From positions 186,001 to 250,000 of the forward strand of contig JALHLU010000001.1 of the NCBI GenBank assembly GCA_022844345.1: 64,000 bases of DNA. The letters are read 5' to 3'. Of the stretch, positions 8,808 through 17,894 are shown in pieces. The notes under the pieces are model-generated. The model was not told the DNA's origin, searched no databases, and worked only from the letters and a program-made list of their open reading frames with translations. A program made the position numbers and the translations under genes. The DNA comes from Hyphomonadaceae bacterium (GTDB lineage: Bacteria > Pseudomonadota > Alphaproteobacteria > Caulobacterales > Hyphomonadaceae). The stretch's first letter is position 1. Each line of letters opens with the position of its first letter.

Positions 8808-9968
8808 CTACTTCGCGAAATGTTCGATCAGGGCGTCAGCCGCAGCGGCGCCCAGCGCGCGCGCCTCTTGTGGCGAGATGTGATCCCAAAGCTCGACCGT
8901 GATGCCCGGCGCCTTCAGAACTTCAAGCGCCCAGCCCTTCGACGTGCCGCCATCGGGGTTGTGCGAGTAGGTCCATTCCGGCGGCGCCGGCAGGACACGA
9001 TCGAACGTCTCCTTCAACGCCGGCAGGAAGCCGATCGTCGGCGAGGGCGCATCAAGCGGAGGCGCATAGATGACTGTTCGATCCGTCGAATGGAAGTCCA
9101 TCATCGACACAACGCGCCGGCTGCCCGCCTGTTCGCGTATCCACCCGGAAAGCGCGCGCGTCTCGGGCTGGGTGAAGCCGCCCCAGTCGCGATTGAGGTC
9201 CATACCACCCGCATTGAGGCGCCAATGACCGCCATCGACGCCATCGGGATTCGGCATCGGCGCGAGGATGATCCGGTGGCGGCCGCGGAAGGTCAGCGCC
9301 TTGGTGTCGGAGCGGCCGACCAGGCGTTCGACAAAACCGCGAAACGCCTCCTGCCCCGTCGTTTCGGGCGGATGCTGCCGCGTGATCGCGACGACAGCAT
9401 CAATGCCGCCGCCACCGACAAATCCGATCAGCGGCCGCCCTTCAAGCGAGCGGCCATACTCGACCTCTGTAAACCCGGCTCCCATCAGCGCGCGGCGCGT
9501 CCAGTCGAGATTATCGCGCGCGGGCGACAACGGCTGTCCCGCGACCCAGGTGACGCCGGGCTTGATGTCGAACGAAATCCGCGCACGCGTCTTGCCCTCG
9601 TTGAGCTGCACTGCGCTGTCGGGCAGCACGGTCCAGCGCGCGCCATCCGTGCTGACAAACGGGCGGTAGCGGTGCGTATAGTCAGTGTAGTCGAGCGTGG
9701 TCACTAGATTGCGCGCCGTCTCGCTCGTGACGCGGAAGGCAAACCAGGGGCTGGGATTGATGCCTTCGACGAGCGCAGGCTCATGATCGACGGAGACAAC
9801 GACTGAACCATCCGGCGCGATAACACAGTCATGCCGGCCGGCAGCGGCAAAGTCGATGTCTATGGCGAAGCCGTGCGCGGTGCAGATGCCGCTGAGCGCC
9901 GATGGCCCCAACATTGAGCAGCCACCCAGCGCGAACATCGCTGCAATCGCAATTGCACGCTTCATCAC
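8808..9968 (-). CDS. M14-family zinc carboxypeptidase lipoprotein
   Basis: 386 residues. N-terminal lipoprotein signal with lipobox ALGGC (Cys17), so probably membrane-anchored in the periplasm. An all-beta N-terminal region (about 30-140) precedes the M14 catalytic domain. Zinc ligands His199 and Glu202 are in RQHPPE and His293 is in MDFHSTD; the substrate-binding LNAGGMDLNRDW spans 251-262 and the candidate catalytic Glu359 lies in GITVEL. The layout matches the cytosolic-carboxypeptidase-like/M14-6 branch, which trims peptides or peptidoglycan stems. The substrate cannot be read from sequence. Confidence 0.85.
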   Translation of the reverse strand: MMKRAIAIAAMFALGGCSMLGPSALSGICTAHGFAIDIDFAAAGRHDCVIAPDGSVVVSVDHEPALVEGINPSPWFAFRVTSETARNLVTTLDYTDYTHRYRPFVSTDGARWTVLPDSAVQLNEGKTRARISFDIKPGVTWVAGQPLSPARDNLDWTRRALMGAGFTEVEYGRSLEGRPLIGFVGGGGIDAVVAITRQHPPETTGQEAFRGFVERLVGRSDTKALTFRGRHRIILAPMPNPDGVDGGHWRLNAGGMDLNRDWGGFTQPETRALSGWIREQAGSRRVVSMMDFHSTDRTVIYAPPLDAPSPTIGFLPALKETFDRVLPAPPEWTYSHNPDGGTSKGWALEVLKAPGITVELWDHISPQEARALGAAAADALIEHFAK

Positions 9969-10054
9969 CGCCCCTCCGCAACTCGCCCTGAACGCGTACG
10001 GTTAGGGCCTAATCGCTCGTGGCGATAGGGGGGCGGATGAGGGGTGCGTGGGGT

Positions 10055-10666
10055 CTAGTTGCGGCGACCCACAGGCGCTGTGACTGTTTCCGTCACGAAG
10101 GCTGCGACTTCGTCGGCCACTTGCTGCGCAGCAAGCGCGAGTGCGGCGGCGCGCGCGCGGGGCGCCCGATCAGGGGGCGTACCGGCCGAAGAGAAGGTTT
10201 TCTGGGCGATGGCCCGGCGCGTTTCAGAATCCATGATGCTGACCTGCACTTCGACACGGACAGGCGTCGTCTCGCGTCCCGCTGATAGGTCCACGATGCG
10301 CCAGCGCACGTCGTAGTCCACTTCCGCGCCAAGCTGGCCAAGCACGGCCCGGCCAGGCCCCTGAGCCTGTGACAGCGCGTTGACCACGGCGCCCTGAAGA
10401 AGCTGCGGCGCTGCATCAGACCAGCGAACGTCGCCGAGATAGACGAGTTCCTGGTCGTCACGCACGGCGATGTCAGCGCCGGCAAAGGCGCGCCCGGCTT
10501 CCGGCGGGAACACCGCCACATCCGCCAGCAGCGGCGCGGTGGGCGCTTTGGCCCGGTCGGCCGGCAGCGATACCAGCGCAGACGGGACCATCTGCTCCGG
10601 CAGGATCGAGAGGCAGCCGGACGTCGCAAGGGCGGCGGCAAGCACGGCGATGATCTTCACGCGCAT
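10055..10666 (-). CDS. ABC-type transport auxiliary lipoprotein (MlaC/PqiC-like position)
   Basis: 203-residue lipoprotein (lipobox ATSGC, Cys18) of the ABC_trans_aux type, related in fold to PqiC. Such proteins accompany MCE systems and sit in the outer or inner membrane. It is last of four genes (permease, ATPase, MCE protein, lipoprotein), three bases after the MlaD-like gene. The C-terminal half is rich in charged helix (RAPRARAAALALAAQQVADEVAAF pattern). It probably serves the lipid transport machine encoded upstream. Confidence 0.82.
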   Translation of the reverse strand: MRVKIIAVLAAALATSGCLSILPEQMVPSALVSLPADRAKAPTAPLLADVAVFPPEAGRAFAGADIAVRDDQELVYLGDVRWSDAAPQLLQGAVVNALSQAQGPGRAVLGQLGAEVDYDVRWRIVDLSAGRETTPVRVEVQVSIMDSETRRAIAQKTFSSAGTPPDRAPRARAAALALAAQQVADEVAAFVTETVTAPVGRRN

Positions 10667-10669
10667 GAC

Positions 10670-11623
10670 TTAGCGCTCCACCGGTTGGGGCTGCTGATAA
10701 ACAAAGCGGCTGGGGTCCTGTTCGATTTGCGCGATCAGGGATTGCAGCTGGATGATCACGGACTGAACGTCCTGTGCGGTGTTGCCCACCTGGCGCAGCG
10801 CGCGGGAGGCTGAAGGGGTCAGCTGGGTGTTGATCTGATCGACGGCGACACCAACGCCCGCGAGCGTCGTGCGCGCCTGGTCCAGCAGCGGCTCGATCTT
10901 GTCGATTACTTCTGTTGCGTCAGTCGACAGCGTGGAGACGTCGCCGCTGATCGAGGCGGCCGCCTCCTCAATAGACCTGGCAGCTGTCTCGAGGGCGGCG
11001 ATGGTCGGGCCAAGCTGTGCAATGGCGACGTTCGCATTGTCCAGCAAACCGTCGTCTGCCGCGATCTTCGCGGCGGCGATGTCGAGGCTCTTCAGGGCAG
11101 AGGAGAAGTGCTGGAGGTTGTCCTCTGACAACATGTCATTGAGACGTTTGATGGTGTCCCCTGAAACGCCGAGAAGATCCTGTCCGCCCTGGAAGAGTTC
11201 GTCGACCAGCGTGCGGCTGGTGCGGATGCGCGGCGTGACGCCCGGCTCGGCCACAACCAGCGCGCTCTTCGGGTCGCCCGCAAGGATCTGGATGAAGGTG
11301 ACGCCTGTGATGCCCTGGAAGTTCAGCTGCGCTATGCTGTCGGTACGCACTGGCGTTTGAGATTCAATACGGATGTGCGCGATGACATTGTTGGGGTTGT
11401 CGCGATCCAGGCGAAGCGTCGTCACCTCGCCGACCTTGATGCCGTTGAAGCGGACCTCGCCGCCCTCGGAAAGGCCGTTCACCGGTCCTTCAAAAATGAC
11501 GTCATAGTCCGAATAGCTGCGGTTCAGCGGGTTGCCCGCGATCCATAACGTGAAGAGCGCCAGCGCTCCCGCCGCCAGGAGCACGAACGCTCCGATAAGC
11601 ACATAGTTGGCCTTGGTCTCCAT
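10670..11623 (-). CDS. MlaD-family MCE-domain protein
   Basis: 317 residues: an inner-membrane anchor (about residues 7-28), one MCE domain (about 38-115; LSEGGEVRFNGIKVGEVTTLRLD and ITGVTFIQI are characteristic), then a long helical region (about 140-300) that in homologues extends the MCE ring into the periplasm. It is the substrate-binding or channel part of an Mla-type phospholipid transporter. The gene sits between the ATPase and the auxiliary lipoprotein with three-base gaps, so expression is almost certainly shared. Confidence 0.92.
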   Translation of the reverse strand: METKANYVLIGAFVLLAAGALALFTLWIAGNPLNRSYSDYDVIFEGPVNGLSEGGEVRFNGIKVGEVTTLRLDRDNPNNVIAHIRIESQTPVRTDSIAQLNFQGITGVTFIQILAGDPKSALVVAEPGVTPRIRTSRTLVDELFQGGQDLLGVSGDTIKRLNDMLSEDNLQHFSSALKSLDIAAAKIAADDGLLDNANVAIAQLGPTIAALETAARSIEEAAASISGDVSTLSTDATEVIDKIEPLLDQARTTLAGVGVAVDQINTQLTPSASRALRQVGNTAQDVQSVIIQLQSLIAQIEQDPSRFVYQQPQPVER

Positions 11624-11626
11624 GGC

Positions 11627-12433
11627 TTATCTCACTGCCGCCCGGCCGCGCGGGCCAGAGAAGTATTCCTGAATCCAGGGATGCGGATTCTCCCGGACCT
11701 CATCCAGAGGTCCAATTGCAAGCACCTTGCCGTCGCTCAAGACTGCGACCCGGTCGCAGGTTGCCGCCAGCGTGTCGAGGTCATGGGTTACGAGAAACAC
11801 GGTTAAGCCCAGCGCGTTGCTCAGTGAACGCACAAGTTCGTCGAACTTTCCCGCGCCGATGGGATCGAGTCCGGCCGTGGGCTCGTCAAGGAACAGGAGC
11901 TCCGGATCCAGCGCCAGCGCCCGCGCCAGCGCCGCCCGCTTGCGCATCCCGCCCGACAGGTCCGATGGTCGCTTGGGCGCAGCCTCGAGTTCGAGCCCGG
12001 CGAGCCTGATCTTGAGGTCGGCCAGTTCGCGCATCAGGGGAGCAGGAATTCGCGTGTGCTCGACCATCGGCGCCATGACGTTCTCGCGCACGGTTAACGT
12101 CGAGAACAGCGCGCCATCCTGGAACATGACGCCCCAACGGCGCTCCACCTTGATCCGCTCCGCGCGCGACAGAGTGGTTATCTTCTGACCGAACACTTCG
12201 ATCTCGCCGGCATTGGGCGTGTGCAGCCCGACGATGGATCGCAGCAGCACGGACTTGCCGGTGCCGGAGCCGCCGATAACGCCGAGCACCTCGCCCTTGC
12301 GCATATCAAGGTCGAGGTCCTCGTGAACGGTCTTGGGGCCAAAGCGGTTGACGAGGCCGCGCACGCGCACGGCGATCTCGCCATTGGTGGGGCCGCCTGT
12401 CTCGCGGGCCGGAAGGGCGTCAGCGACGGTCAT
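11627..12433 (-). CDS. MlaF-like ABC transporter ATP-binding protein
   Basis: Cytoplasmic ATPase of the MCE transporter, 268 residues from the ATG at 12433. Walker A GGSGTGKS, signature LSGGMRKRAALARAL, Walker B LLFLDEPTAGLDP and the switch histidine (FLVTHD) are all present. A longer frame opens at 12568, but it would run 138 bases into the permease gene; the ATG at 12433 overlaps the permease stop as ATGA and is clearly the coupled start. Confidence 0.93.
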   Translation of the reverse strand: MTVADALPARETGGPTNGEIAVRVRGLVNRFGPKTVHEDLDLDMRKGEVLGVIGGSGTGKSVLLRSIVGLHTPNAGEIEVFGQKITTLSRAERIKVERRWGVMFQDGALFSTLTVRENVMAPMVEHTRIPAPLMRELADLKIRLAGLELEAAPKRPSDLSGGMRKRAALARALALDPELLFLDEPTAGLDPIGAGKFDELVRSLSNALGLTVFLVTHDLDTLAATCDRVAVLSDGKVLAIGPLDEVRENPHPWIQEYFSGPRGRAAVR

Positions 12434-13560
12434 ACGTTCAACATGTAGTAGAGGACTGCAAACATTGCATCGATGGCAATCACGAGGAAGATAGCCTGCA
12501 CGACCGCCGTGGTTGTGCGGCGGCCGAGCGAGACGACATCGCCTTCCACCAGAAGGCCTTGCCGGCAACCGACCATGGCGACCACGATGGCGAAGACAGG
12601 CGCCTTCGCAATGCCAACCCAGAAATGCCGCGGCGGCACGACTTCCTGGAAGCGTGAGAGGAACATCTGGGGCGATATGTCCATCGCGCTCCAGGCTGCG
12701 ACCATGCCGCCCGCGATGCCGGCGAGCGTTGCAGCGAAGGTCAGTAGCGGCGTCATCAGCAGGAGCGCTATGAGACGCGGGGCGACCAGCGCCTCCATCG
12801 GATCAAGCCCGATGGTGCGCATCGCGTCGATCTCCTGGCGCATCTTCATCGCGCCGATTTGCGCGGTGAAAGCGCTGTCGGTACGGCCCGCCAGCAGGAT
12901 AGCGGTGAGCACGGCGCCAAACTCGCGCAGCATTCCGATGGCGACGAGTTCCACCGTGAACACGGACGCGTTGAACATCGCCAGCAGGTTCGCGCCGATG
13001 AAGGCGATGACGAGGCCAATGAAGAAGGACAGGAAGCAGACGATGGGCAGCGCATCGAGCCCGGCGTCCTCCATCACGGCGACAACTGACTTCCACCGGA
13101 TGCGGCGCGGGTTCAACACGAGGCGCCACATCGTCGCCATGGTCTCGCCGATGAAGGACAGGAGGCCCGTGAACTCCGTCCACGCTTGCACGGCGCCGCG
13201 CCCCGCCCTGTCGAGCAGCGCGATCATGCCCGGCACGCGCGGCGGATCAGGGGGCGCTGCGGGGCTGGCCTTCCGTACACGGCCAAGCACGCGCACGATG
13301 GAGGGATGTTCGCCCTGGATAGTGATTGGGTCGTCGATGCCGTCGAGCGCACCGAATGCGCGATCGATCAGGTAGGCGCCCGATGTGTCGATCCGGCCGA
13401 GGCCGGAGACATCGAGGATCGCCTCTGGCGTGATCTTGGACTGGCGGAGCTTTTCCTCCACCTCGGCAACAGTAAACACCGTCCAGTCGCCAAAGATCGA
13501 CAGAACCTGCCGTCCGTCAGCGGCGGCATCCACCTGAAAACGTGTCGAACTGCTCGCCAT
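12430..13560 (-). CDS. MlaE-family permease fused to an N-terminal STAS domain
   Basis: 376 residues. Residues about 8-98 form a STAS domain (ILDVSGLGRIDTSGAYLIDRAFG is the MlaB-like core), and about 120-376 form the MlaE permease with around five membrane helices and the conserved REFGAVLTAILLAGRTDSAFTAQIG segment. In E. coli MlaB and MlaE are separate; here they are one chain, which explains the absence of an mlaB gene. First gene of the lipid transport operon. It transports phospholipid (direction unknown) across the inner membrane with the ATPase. Confidence 0.92.
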   Translation of the reverse strand: MASSSTRFQVDAAADGRQVLSIFGDWTVFTVAEVEEKLRQSKITPEAILDVSGLGRIDTSGAYLIDRAFGALDGIDDPITIQGEHPSIVRVLGRVRKASPAAPPDPPRVPGMIALLDRAGRGAVQAWTEFTGLLSFIGETMATMWRLVLNPRRIRWKSVVAVMEDAGLDALPIVCFLSFFIGLVIAFIGANLLAMFNASVFTVELVAIGMLREFGAVLTAILLAGRTDSAFTAQIGAMKMRQEIDAMRTIGLDPMEALVAPRLIALLLMTPLLTFAATLAGIAGGMVAAWSAMDISPQMFLSRFQEVVPPRHFWVGIAKAPVFAIVVAMVGCRQGLLVEGDVVSLGRRTTTAVVQAIFLVIAIDAMFAVLYYMLNV

Positions 13561-13708
13561 CGTCCGGTCTTACATGAAAACGTATAGGAAACATCAAACG
13601 CCCAGCCCCCGCGATGCGGTTCCCTTCAGGGTTGCACCCGCCCGTGAGGCGAACCATCGCGCAGGCGCGCGTTTACCTGCTAGAAAGCAACAAAGAGCTG
13701 GAGGAACC

Positions 13709-14104
13709 ATGCGCGCGATCGTGGTTGCGGCATCGCTGTTGGGTCTGTTGCTGGTCGCCGCGGGCGCGGGGGGCGGCCATGGCGTCGTGCCGGTTGAGGC
13801 CCTGAGCCGCTGGCAGTCGGCCTTCGTCTATGGCTTTGCGCACACATTGGCGGCGATCCTGGCGGCCGCCATGCCGTTCCGGCATGTGCTGCAGTATGTG
13901 GCTGCATGGTCGTTCGTCCTCAGCGTGGTGCTGTTCTCTGGCGTGCAGATCGCCAAGATCATGCTGGGCGGAATTGCGATGTCACCCACGCCGTTCGACC
14001 AGGTCAGCTTCCTGGTCCCCGCCGGCGGCGTTGCCTTCATCATGGGATGGCTGATGCTGGGGCTGTCGGCCCTGATGACGCGCAGCCGCCACAGTTTCGA
14101 GTAA
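13709..14104 (+). CDS. DUF423 family small membrane protein
   Basis: 131 residues, four predicted membrane helices, matching DUF423 (E. coli YgdD): an AHG-like turn after helix 1 (GGGHGVVPVEAL), a helix-2 HTLAAILAAAMP, then LFSGVQIAKIMLG and VPAGGVAFIMGWLMLG. Function unknown for the family. The frame is open from 13574, but only the ATG at 13709 has a ribosome site (GGAGG, five bases away) and starts directly at the first helix. Confidence 0.87.
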   Translation: MRAIVVAASLLGLLLVAAGAGGGHGVVPVEALSRWQSAFVYGFAHTLAAILAAAMPFRHVLQYVAAWSFVLSVVLFSGVQIAKIMLGGIAMSPTPFDQVSFLVPAGGVAFIMGWLMLGLSALMTRSRHSFE

Positions 14105-14109
14105 CGCGA

Positions 14110-14712
14110 CTAGCGGCTGATGGAGACCGGATCAGCTGCCTTTGTCGCAGCCAGCTGGTCTGCCACGCGGCGCGCACGTCCCAAGGCTTCGTCAAGCGGC
14201 GCGAGTTCCAGGGCGATCTGGTATTCGCTGGTCGAGCGCTTGTTCACCTGCACGAACGCATCCGAGAGCGAATCGCGCGCCTGGCGAGCATGAATCAGCG
14301 CGCGCTCGAATTCTGTGACGTCGGTGCTGGTCGGTTCCGCATCTTTCATGAGGTTTTCGGCAAGGCGGCTGAGCCCGTCAATTCCGGTCGCAGACGCCTT
14401 CATGTCGTTGCGGATTCGGGTGACCACCGCTGCAGGCGCGCCCTTATCGGCGCCAATCACGCGCCAGTAGGCGCCCAGGGTTGCATCCTTGCCGGCCAGC
14501 ATGTCGGCGATCGACGCGAGACTTGCCTCGCCCGTTGCAAGGCTTTTGTCCCGGGTTTGCCTGCAGAATTCTTCGGAAGGGCCCTGCAACGGCGAAACAT
14601 CGGCGATGAGGGAAATGTCGGCGCTCACCGGTTCGTAGAGCGCAACGGTTGTGCAGGCGGTCGCCGGGACCGCCATTGCGAATGGCACAAGGAGGAACCG
14701 CAAACGCGACAC
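14110..14712 (-). CDS. Putative lipoprotein of unknown function
   Basis: About 200 residues. The frame opens at 14781 (ATG), but the GTG at 14712 is preferred because it places a clean signal (SRLRFLLVPFAMAVPATAC) at the N-terminus, with Cys as probable lipidation site. The mature region is mostly helical, with charged amphipathic stretches near 95-200. I recognise no family. It converges on the DUF423 gene with five bases between stops. Confidence 0.65.
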   Translation of the reverse strand: MSRLRFLLVPFAMAVPATACTTVALYEPVSADISLIADVSPLQGPSEEFCRQTRDKSLATGEASLASIADMLAGKDATLGAYWRVIGADKGAPAAVVTRIRNDMKASATGIDGLSRLAENLMKDAEPTSTDVTEFERALIHARQARDSLSDAFVQVNKRSTSEYQIALELAPLDEALGRARRVADQLAATKAADPVSISR

Positions 14713-14829
14713 CGAACCTAACCCCGAAAGTTCGTTGCTTCTGAAATGGGTATAGATGCGTCGCACCCAAAAAACAAACATCGACTAGATTAGTTGACGC
14801 TATGTTGCCTGTCGGTAGATGAAGCATCA

Positions 14830-15801
14830 ATGAATGAAGACAGACCCCGCCGCTCGCTGTACCCACCCATCGAGCCTCGCAAGACTGGCCGGCTGGCCGT
14901 CAGCGCGTTGCACGAACTCTATTGGGAAGAGGGCGGACATCCCGATGGATTGCCCGTAATTGCGTTGCATGGCGGGCCCGGCGGCGGGTCCAGTCCTGAA
15001 ATGCGACGGTTCTTTGACCCTCGCCGTTACAGGATCATCATGTTCGACCAGCGGGGCTGCGGCCGGTCGACGCCCCATTCGGAACTGCGCGAGAACACGA
15101 CCTGGGACCTCGTCCGCGACATCGAGACGCTGCGCGCGCATCTCAGCGTCAAGAAGTGGGTTGTGTTCGGCGGATCATGGGGCTCGACCCTCGCCCTCGC
15201 CTACGCCGCCATGCACCGCAAGCAGGTGCTGGCCCTGCTGCTGCGCGGGATCTTCCTGCTGAAGGAAAGCGAGATCCGCTGGTTCTACCAGGACGGCGCC
15301 AGCAACCTCTTCCCGGACGCCTTCGACCGCTATGTCGCACCGATTCCGGAAAACGAGCGCGGCGACCTGCTGAAGGCTTTCTACAAACGCCTGACCGGCA
15401 AGAATGCTGCGGCCCGCGCTGAAGCCGCCGCCGCGTGGGCGCGCTGGGAAGGCGAGACGCTATCGATCCAGGGACCACGCCAACGCCCGCCGCGCTTTGA
15501 CGAAGCAGACTTCCTCGATGCGTTTGCGCGTATCGAGTGCCACTACTTCCACAACAAGGGCTTCTTCGATTCCGACGGCTGGCTGCTGGACCAGGCCGCA
15601 AAGTTCGGCGACCTGCCCGGCGTGATCGTACATGGCCGCTATGACGTGGTGACGCCGCTGTCGTCTGCGTGGGCGCTGAACAAGGCCTGGCCAAAGGCAA
15701 CGCTGAAGATCGTGCCGGACGCGGGGCATTCCTCGCTCGAGCCCGGCATTGTCAGCGAGCTGATCAAGGCCAGCGACGGGTTTGCCGAGAAGCTGGGTTA
15801 G
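14830..15801 (+). CDS. pip: Proline iminopeptidase (S33)
   Basis: Cytoplasmic alpha/beta hydrolase that removes N-terminal proline from peptides, 323 residues from the ATG at 14830. Oxyanion segment HGGPGGGSSPEM, the family marker DQRGCGRSTPH, nucleophile elbow GGSWGSTLALAYA, acidic residue in HGRYDVVTP and catalytic histidine in AGHSS are all present. The ATG at 14794 is in frame but would add residues unlike the family start. Single-gene unit. Confidence 0.93.
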   Translation: MNEDRPRRSLYPPIEPRKTGRLAVSALHELYWEEGGHPDGLPVIALHGGPGGGSSPEMRRFFDPRRYRIIMFDQRGCGRSTPHSELRENTTWDLVRDIETLRAHLSVKKWVVFGGSWGSTLALAYAAMHRKQVLALLLRGIFLLKESEIRWFYQDGASNLFPDAFDRYVAPIPENERGDLLKAFYKRLTGKNAAARAEAAAAWARWEGETLSIQGPRQRPPRFDEADFLDAFARIECHYFHNKGFFDSDGWLLDQAAKFGDLPGVIVHGRYDVVTPLSSAWALNKAWPKATLKIVPDAGHSSLEPGIVSELIKASDGFAEKLG

Positions 15802-15834
15802 CGCCAGACCATCGTCGCCGCTCCTCGCTCATCC

Positions 15835-15863
15835 TTGACCCCTATAACGTTATGCGTTACATT
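15835..15863 (+). promoter_or_regulatory. higBA promoter with palindromic operator
   Basis: TTGACC (15835-15840), 17 bases, TACATT (15858-15863). The spacer holds the perfect palindrome ATAACGTTAT (15844-15853) overlapped by TAACG-N5-CGTTA (15845-15859). The position between -35 and -10 is right for repression by the HigA antitoxin, as in other higBA operons. The toxin ATG is only six bases past the -10, so the real start site must be very close to it or the -10 differs. Confidence 0.55.
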
Positions 15864-15868
15864 TCGGA

Positions 15869-16150
15869 ATGATCCAGGGATTTGCTGACCCGGAAGCAGA
15901 GACAATCTGGTCCGGCGAGCGAAGCCGACGGCTGCCGCCGGACATACAGGCAGTCGCGCTCAGGAAGCTGCGTTTGCTGAATCAGGCGCGCACATTGAAC
16001 GACTTGCGCATTCCACCTGGCAACAGGCTCGAAGCATTGCGGGCCGATCGCGCCGGACAACACTCGATCCGGATAAACGACCAGTGGCGCATCTGTTTTG
16101 TGTGGACGGAAGGAGGACCAAACAATGTCGAAATCGTCGACTACCACTAG
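15869..16150 (+). CDS. higB: HigB toxin (RelE/ParE superfamily)
   Basis: 93-residue toxin of the HigB branch; relatives cleave mRNA on the ribosome. The conserved patterns IQGFADPEAETIW at the N-terminus, then RKLRLLNQA, DLRIPPGNRLEAL and HSIRINDQWRICFVW are all typical. Toxin precedes antitoxin, the order that defines higBA, and the two frames overlap by 26 bases. No truncation is seen, so the toxin should be active unless bound by HigA. Confidence 0.93.
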   Translation: MIQGFADPEAETIWSGERSRRLPPDIQAVALRKLRLLNQARTLNDLRIPPGNRLEALRADRAGQHSIRINDQWRICFVWTEGGPNNVEIVDYH

Positions 16151-16442
16151 GAGCCGGCTCCTGCCCAACCCGACACCGGGCGAGATTTTGCTGGAAGAGT
16201 TCCTCAAGCCGCTGGATCTCAGCCAGAACGAGCTCGCGCGCGCCATTCATGTGCCGCCGCGGCGGATCAACGAGATCGTGCTGGGCAAGCGCGCGGTCAC
16301 GGCGGACACGGACCTGCGCCTAGCCCGCTATTTCGGCATGTCAGAAGGGTTTTTCCTCGGACTTCAGGTCGATTACGATCTCATGCAGAAGCGCCGCGAA
16401 CTGGGGGCGGACCTCAAATCCATCCGCCCGCGCGCCGCATAA
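16125..16442 (+). CDS. higA: HigA antitoxin (XRE-type HTH)
   Basis: 105 residues with a helix-turn-helix (about 22-75: LSQNELARAIHVPPRRINEIVLGKRAV). It neutralises HigB and should repress the operon through the upstream palindrome. The ATG at 16125 is chosen over 16098 because AGGAGG lies nine bases upstream. The start lies inside higB, so translation of toxin and antitoxin is linked. Confidence 0.93.
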   Translation: MSKSSTTTRSRLLPNPTPGEILLEEFLKPLDLSQNELARAIHVPPRRINEIVLGKRAVTADTDLRLARYFGMSEGFFLGLQVDYDLMQKRRELGADLKSIRPRAA

Positions 16443-16457
16443 GGCGCAACATTGCCG

Positions 16458-17849
16458 TTAGTCCGTCGTCGTCAGCGCGCCTTCGACCATCGCGTCGAAC
16501 CCTGCCGCATCGAGTTTCTCGCGAATGCCCAGCACCAGGATCACGCCGATGGCGATGGGGATGACCCAGCGCACCAGCACGCTCCAGACGCGGAAGAAGG
16601 GCATGCCGAGTTCGGCCTGCATCATCTTCTTCTCAATTACCCAGCCTGCGAAGATCGCCATCAGGAAGCCGCCGATGGGCATCAGCAGGGAGGAGGCAAC
16701 GAAGTCGACGAAGGTGATGTATTCGTGGCTGAAGATGTAGCCGGCGCCGATGACGAACGCCGCAAAGCCCACGCCAAGCGCTGCGCCCCAGCGGGTGACG
16801 CCTGTGCGCTCGTCCAGCCAGGATACCGCCACTTCCATCAGCGAGATCGAGGACGCCAGCGCCGCAAACAGCGCCAGCAGGAAGAAAGCGCCGCCGACGA
16901 TATTCCCCAATGGCATCTGCGCCAGCCCGATCGGCAGGTTCACGAACAGCAGGCTGAAGCCAGCGTCCGGATCGCTGCCCACGGCAAAGACCAGCGAGAA
17001 CACGACAAGCGCCGCGACCAGCGCAACGAGCGTGTCGCTTGCCGCCACGATGGCGGATGAGCGCGGCACGTCTGCGTCCGTCTTGAGGTAGGCGCCGTAG
17101 GTGATCATCACGGCGGCGCCGACGCCGGTGGCGAAGAAGGACTGCGCCAGCGCATCAAGCAGCATGGAGAAGGAGAAATCCTCCGGCCGCACGCGGGTGA
17201 GGAAGGACACCGCCTCGCCGAAGGCGCCTTCGGCAATGGCAAAGCCCAGCAGGATCAGCAGCACCATCGCGAAGACGGGCATGAGGATGGAGGACGCGCG
17301 CTCGATCCCGCGCTTGACTCCACGTCCGACAACCGCGACCGCCGCCGCGATGAAGAGCCCGAGATAGACGAGCAGCATCGGCAGGTTGTCGCGCGAGGTC
17401 ACCGCCTCGAAGCGGGCCTGGGAATCCGCGAGCTGCGCGCCGTTGTCGCCGAATACTCCCGACAAGGCCATCGGCAGGTAGGCCATGAACCACGCAGAGA
17501 CCACGCAGTAGAAGGTGAGAATGAAGAAAGCGGCGAGCATGCCCAGCCAGGCCACCCCGCCCCACCACTCGCTCTTGCCCGAGGCGCGCGCCAGCGCCTG
17601 CACGCTTTCAACTGCGGAATGTCCAGAGCGGCGGCCAACGGCATACTCGGCCGCGAGGAGCGGGAAGGCGATCAGCGCGATACAGACGAGATAGGCGATC
17701 ACGAAGGCGCCGCCGCCGTTCTCGCCCGTCGTGTAGGTGAAGCGCCAGATATTGCCGAGGCCGACCGATGACCCCACCGCGGCCAGCACGAAGCCAAGCC
17801 GCGATGACCAGGTTTCGCTCTTGCGGTCGACCCGTCCGGCGATGGTCAT
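16458..17849 (-). CDS. Sodium-dependent NSS (SNF) family transporter
   Basis: 463-residue membrane protein of the LeuT-type neurotransmitter:sodium symporter family, with 11-12 hydrophobic segments. The TM1 signature GSSVGLGNIWRFTYTTG, which holds the sodium- and substrate-binding unwound region, is intact. Bacterial members mostly import amino acids. The substrate is not predictable from sequence. It is a single-gene unit; the stop lies 15 bases from the higA stop (convergent). Confidence 0.9.
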   Translation of the reverse strand: MTIAGRVDRKSETWSSRLGFVLAAVGSSVGLGNIWRFTYTTGENGGGAFVIAYLVCIALIAFPLLAAEYAVGRRSGHSAVESVQALARASGKSEWWGGVAWLGMLAAFFILTFYCVVSAWFMAYLPMALSGVFGDNGAQLADSQARFEAVTSRDNLPMLLVYLGLFIAAAVAVVGRGVKRGIERASSILMPVFAMVLLILLGFAIAEGAFGEAVSFLTRVRPEDFSFSMLLDALAQSFFATGVGAAVMITYGAYLKTDADVPRSSAIVAASDTLVALVAALVVFSLVFAVGSDPDAGFSLLFVNLPIGLAQMPLGNIVGGAFFLLALFAALASSISLMEVAVSWLDERTGVTRWGAALGVGFAAFVIGAGYIFSHEYITFVDFVASSLLMPIGGFLMAIFAGWVIEKKMMQAELGMPFFRVWSVLVRWVIPIAIGVILVLGIREKLDAAGFDAMVEGALTTTD

Positions 17850-17894
17850 GCGTCACTGCCCCTCAGCTTGGACCCTGCCCGGCCCAGGCCGGAA

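Noticed and set aside
12434-12568. N-terminal extension of the MlaF-like ATPase
   Set aside because: Runs through the permease gene, and the ATGA junction at 12433 is the clear start.
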